Below, piece by piece: positions 60,201 to 64,000 of a stretch of DNA of 64,000 nucleotides. The notes under the pieces are model-generated. The model ran no database searches and was not told where the DNA came from. It saw only the letters and a list, made by a program, of their open reading frames with translations. Source of the stretch: Conoideocrella luteorostrata. Taxonomy: Eukaryota > Ascomycota > Sordariomycetes > Hypocreales > Clavicipitaceae. Every line of letters begins with the position of its first letter. Positions within the stretch are counted from its first letter, which is position 1. The position numbers and the translations under genes are program-made. Location: positions 124,001 to 188,000 of the forward strand of contig JASWJB010000024.1 of the NCBI GenBank assembly GCA_032433595.1, read 5' to 3'.

Positions 60201-62368
60201 GCTGCAGTAATAGATGCGTCAACAAATACAATTGGAGGTTGTGGTAACTGCAGTTCGATTGATGGTCTTTGGACCCGCGAGTTCTTGACTTCCAGAGCCG
60301 AATAGCGAGAATGGTCTTTTTCTGTACTCTCACTCATGCGAAGAACGAGATCACTGATGGTCTCACGGTCGTCTTGTCGCTCACCTAGAAGTAGGTAGGC
60401 TTGGATACGTTGGAAGCAGCCCAACATAGGAGTGAATAATGAGTAAGAGTTCATCAAGCGAAGCATCGGAAATGCTGTAAGAGAAACAAAAGCCAAAGTT
60501 GTGAAGATTTCAACAGGTGATAGTCCGTCGACAAACCTGGTTAAGTAAAGAGCAGCAGTGACGATGATGATTGGCGTTAGCATGTGGCAGGTGATCCCTA
60601 GAAATAGCATCAGCTTCATCGTTTCATGTCCAAGAGCCATGCACAATATACACACCAATTGACTTTGTGATGACCCAGACCACTCGGAATGTTTTTGAAT
60701 AGTTCATCTCTGTCTTTCGTAACCCTTGCATCATATCCGCTATCACAGGCTTCAAGCCAATCATTCTGATGCTTTTATTTTGCAACAAAACGCTCGAGGT
60801 TGTCGCGACTCGCGTCTCGACTTCCTTATTCCAGGCTGCTTGCGCTGGGATTAAGCGCTTCCCAAGTATGATTGCTGAGACCGTGGTAACTAAAGCATGT
60901 TAATAGAGATCAAGTATGAAATATTGCAGAGACTTGACGAACTAAAACCCGGAATCACAATCAATACTGCCACGGAGCCAACAATTGTCGTCAGACAATA
61001 TATACCAATGCCAACTTCGATAGCACAGGCCCAAATTTCGTGAAATTTTGGCAGACCAACAGCCAGTCCTTCCACATCCGTGCTCATCAACGTAACCGCA
61101 GCAGAGTTCTTGGCTTGAATCAGGTCTACCGCCAGAGTCTTCTTAAAGATTTCTGATATGAGGACTCCTCGAAGAAGAGTAACTAAGCGATAATTCATGT
61201 GATTATAGCTAGCTGTAGTGATCTATGATTACCGTCAGCGTTTGCCATATAAATTGTGGGTAGAAAAGACTATACCGCTTTGCCTAAATAGACAAGTATA
61301 GTAGCTCCAATAAGACCATTTCTAGTACTGTCTGAGGGACTTTCCTCGCCGATAAAGCTTATAATCCGCCTTATTAAAAATGGTTGGCTAAAGGTAAAGC
61401 CTGTATTTATTAATCGCGGAGTTACAACCGCAAAGAAAGGCCATATTAAGGTGAGAAATGATGCTCTAATCAAGGAGTGTGGCCTGTGCTTATCTAGGCA
61501 ATGTTAGATTAATGCTAGAGTGTTTGGCATTATTTGATGATACTTACTTTTTACCCATATAGGTTCAAATTTTGCTGAAAGTCGTTCAGACGAGAATTCT
61601 TGTCCTAGGTGACCTAAATCCTCAACCTGCAATATATTCCTGAAACCAATTAAGAATGTTGAATTCAGCCAGAGGAAAAGAGAGCGATTCCAAAATCCGC
61701 TAGTTGCTTCCTTGCTCAGTGAAGTTCGAAGTTCTGGATTTTTTATCTGGTTTCTCTTTGGTATTTCTTCCAACAAAACGATGCCAAGCTTTATCGCACC
61801 GGTGGCTGCTGAAAGTCCACCGACAACTTGTAAGCCTGGCCGGGAGAGGCAGGATCGAGACTTGACAATGTCTAGCAGTAGAGTTAAGCCGAGGTAAACA
61901 CTAACAAATGTTGAGGATCGAAGAGAGTGCCGATGCTCCAGATTAACAACGGCCAGAATGCAAATGGCGCCAACGCAAGCCAATACTGGTGCTGCGATAG
62001 AGGTTTCCGTACGGTAAAGGGGCAAGGTCGCCCATAAAACCAAACTTGCAATCTCCACGCCAAGAAGCGCCGCTGTTGCAGCCTAAATCATGCGCACAGC
62101 ATATCAGAGTCTGGCTGTGGGAGAGGGATGAATAAGTAAGATTTTGACATACCAGCTTGACCCATGAAAGAACACTCCCAGAAACATAAACGGGTGATTT
62201 GAAATAATAGAACAGGTAGAATGGAGATGCGATAATTAATAGGCATGCTGGAAGAATAGTCAAAATGCTCTGTTCAAACAGGAGGGTAAAATCAAACTCC
62301 GGCCGCAGCTGCGGTCCGAAGGAGTCATCACCAATGATCCCCATAGCTCTCAACACATTTTTTGTCAT
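57233..62368 (-). CDS. Full-length ABC transporter, ABCC (MRP) subfamily
   Basis: ATP-driven membrane exporter, substrate unknown. Fifteen exons (complement): 62153-62368, 61548-62082, 61276-61493, 60949-61222, 60656-60889, 59831-60597, 59612-59774, 59218-59562, 59057-59165, 58934-59005, 58825-58875, 58706-58770, 58029-58644, 57874-57966 and 57233-57815. They join in phase to 1446 aa. Layout: N-terminal membrane domain (TMD0-like), TMD1, NBD1, TMD2, NBD2. NBD1: Walker A GRTGSGKTTFL (about 648), signature NLSGGQRQRV, Walker B LLVLDNVFSSLD, in which Asn replaces the catalytic Glu. NBD2: Walker A GRTGSGKSSL (about 1250), signature GFSHGQRQL, Walker B ILLVDEATSSLD. The intron inside NBD2 Walker A appears to have a GC donor. 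No disabling change is seen. Exons 9-12 are the least certain. Confidence 0.87.
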
Positions 62369-63900
62369 CTTGCTAGCTGTAGCTCTCTACGCGATCATAT
62401 GAATTTAGTCGCAAATTGAGAGCTTTCAACAGCGGCACGACCTTCGATAACTGAGGAGCAGAAGAAGGAGAAGTTGTCGACGTTGGCAGCTGTGGAGAGG
62501 TTCAGGCAGGTTCGACGCTCACTCTCCAACTAGGAAGGTTCTGTGTGCTGCGGTTGGGGCCTGTTGATTTGTGGTGTGGTGGCAAACAGACCGTCCAGAT
62601 ACCAGATAACTAACCAACTACTAGAACAAGACATGGCACACGGAACAGAGGTGGAGGTGGACTAGCCATCAATCAATTGATCAGTGTTGGACACTACCTT
62701 ACAGGGAGCAAACATGCTGCAACCCGCTATTTTAGTCTCAGTCCACGGCCCTATAGCAAATGTGACGCTGTGCTGCCAGTTGGGCGTCCTGTACTCAGTA
62801 CCGGCTAGTGATAGGCACTCTGACGTTGTTAGCCTAGGTACTCTAACCACGGCAGAGAACTACCAATCCCTAACTGTCCAGTTGGCAACCCAGACGTTAC
62901 TCAAGGCCTCGCACTGCTACAGCCATGCGAGTACTCCGTACAGGCGTTCAATATACAGAGTACTCCATACGGTGTACCTGTCGTTGGCGACTTGCCATGC
63001 GAAGCGTGGGAATAGGGCTGGAGTGACAGAAACACTTAAAAAGTTCGTACAGCTCCATAATTACTGCATTGTAGTGGACAAGAGCGTAGATCATTGACCC
63101 AACGTGGAAGATTGGGCAATGCCTAAGTAACGAGGCTGGCAGATTATGTCGCGCAAGACGGCACCACTTGAAGCGTGCGGCCAACTTCCCTGCAAACCAT
63201 GCATCGTACTCCGTACGATCCGAGGACATGGGCTCTCGCGGCCCTCCCTGGATTGCGGGGGCGCCGAAAGTTGGCCGCGAACTGCATGAGTAAAGTGGGC
63301 TCCAGGGCACGGCCACCTGTTGGCTGATGATTTTCAGCAGTGTCGTTGCGGTACGGTAAGTACCCAGGTACCTAGGTGGCATGCACAATGAAGTGGGCAG
63401 TTTACAGGAACAGCCGCAAAAGGTCCATACAGCCAGACTACTGCAGATGCAGAAGTTTTATTAGCGGACAAATCATCGGCCAACCGCCCAAGTACTTACG
63501 TGACTACAATGTACCACGCACAGGAAACTTGCCTAGGTACTTTACTTGCTGCTTGAATAACTACAGGGTTGACGAAACTTTGGGCCCCCCTCTTCAGTTG
63601 AACTATGGTCTGATCTGCACAGCATCCCGCCGCTAATCCGAGATACAGTCGAACAGGTCGCAGACTACTAGTAATCGCTAGGCTCCGAGCACGTCAATTG
63701 GACCTGCGAGATCATGGTTGCGAGGCATATCGCTTGCCACAGGAAGGTATCAACATAATAGCCATCGTAATTTTTACATGTTGACAAACATCAGCGACAT
63801 ACGAGAAACTCAGCATGCGATCGTTCATTAGATTTGGGGTCCATTCTTTGTAATCTAGTGCCATTCTTTGTAATCTAGTGCCATTCTTCCTCTATGATTG
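62369..63900. other. Gene-free 1.5-kb region upstream of ABC transporter
   Basis: Promoter side of the ABC transporter and 3' flank of the edge gene. It contains exact TACTCCGTA motifs at 62932-62940 and 63207-63215, plus degenerate neighbours around 62958. No supported gene. Confidence 0.55.
63841..63888. repeat. 20-bp direct tandem repeat, 2.4 copies
   Basis: The unit CCATTCTTTGTAATCTAGTG occurs twice in a row, followed by a further 8 matching bases. It lies 13 bp past the stop codon of the edge gene, within its likely 3'UTR. Confidence 0.9.
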
Positions 63901-64000
63901 TTACCGAGTCTCGATGGATTCCTCCTCGCCATCAACTCGAATCCTTGCTACGATGATGGCGGCAATACCAGTCAAAACACCAGCCACGATAAACGGAAGT
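63901..64000 (-). CDS. 3' end of a membrane protein, probably an MFS transporter (partial)
   Basis: The minus-strand frame entering from the right edge reads a hydrophobic helix (LPFIVAGVLTGIAAIIVARI), then a short acidic tail RVDGEEESIETR and a TAA stop at 63901-63903. A last membrane helix with a charged cytosolic tail is typical of fungal MFS proteins. Only 32 residues are visible, so the family is a guess. Confidence 0.45.
   Translation of the reverse strand, partial: LPFIVAGVLTGIAAIIVARIRVDGEEESIETR

Noticed and set aside
57233..62368. ABC transporter as a pseudogene, since its frames look fragmented
   Set aside because: All fourteen introns have AG acceptors and plausible donors (one GC), phases match throughout, and both nucleotide-binding domains are complete.
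1..64000. tRNA or 5S rRNA genes
   Set aside because: I scanned for GGTTCGANNCC B-boxes on both strands. The few GTTCGA hits lie in coding exons or lack a matching A-box and acceptor stem.
1..64000. CRISPR arrays, bacterial operons or prophage features
   Set aside because: The sequence is eukaryotic with spliced genes, and no regularly spaced repeats were seen.

Overview
The window is nuclear DNA of a filamentous ascomycete (Pezizomycotina). A Sordariomycete of the Hypocreales type is my best guess, but no species is claimed. Nearly every gene is split by short introns (about 50-150 nt) with GTRNGT-like donors, CTAAC/CTRAY-like branch sites and YAG acceptors. The gene content is eukaryotic and fungal: TAF8, RACK1/Cpc2, an Ost3/Ost6 subunit, a fimbrin, the RNA polymerase III largest subunit, Zn2Cys6 regulators, a sedolisin and an ABCC transporter. 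I rebuilt each gene by joining exons in phase. Exon coordinates are in the evidence fields, and lengths agree with those usual for the families.

Left part (1-42 kb): gene-dense and mostly conserved housekeeping. In order: 3' part of TAF8 (+); RACK1/Cpc2 (+) with a snR24/U24-like C/D snoRNA in its last intron; Ost3/Ost6 (-); a coiled-coil protein with an AT-hook-like motif (+); mitochondrial 2'-O-ribose rRNA methyltransferase Mrm2 (+); ribosomal protein L18 (-) with a 4-nt first coding exon; a small uncertain gene (-) divergent from an aminoglycoside-phosphotransferase-like gene (+); an SLC25 carrier like yeast YPR011c (-); an Srp1-type SR splicing factor (-); sterol O-acyltransferase (+) tail to tail with fimbrin (-); a RING-like protein with a possible ankyrin-like C-terminus (+); a DDHD-domain phospholipase (+); RNA polymerase III subunit Rpc1 (+); and an MFS transporter (-).

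Right part (42-64 kb): gene-poor and accessory in character, with spacers of 4.9, 1.2, 3.3 and 1.5 kb. It holds a secreted sedolisin protease (+), two related Zn2Cys6 proteins transcribed away from each other across a 3.3-kb spacer, a 15-exon full-length ABCC transporter (-) facing the second regulator tail to tail, and the 3' end of an MFS-like gene running off the right edge.

The most unusual observation is that both Zn2Cys6 paralogues end in a CaaX box (CCVM and CSVM). They share intron positions and a conserved C-terminal block, so they may be lipid-anchored DNA-binding proteins. The second notable signal is a dispersed 9-bp motif TACGGAGTA/TACTCCGTA. I count 15 exact copies against about 0.5 expected by chance, and none lies in a coding exon.
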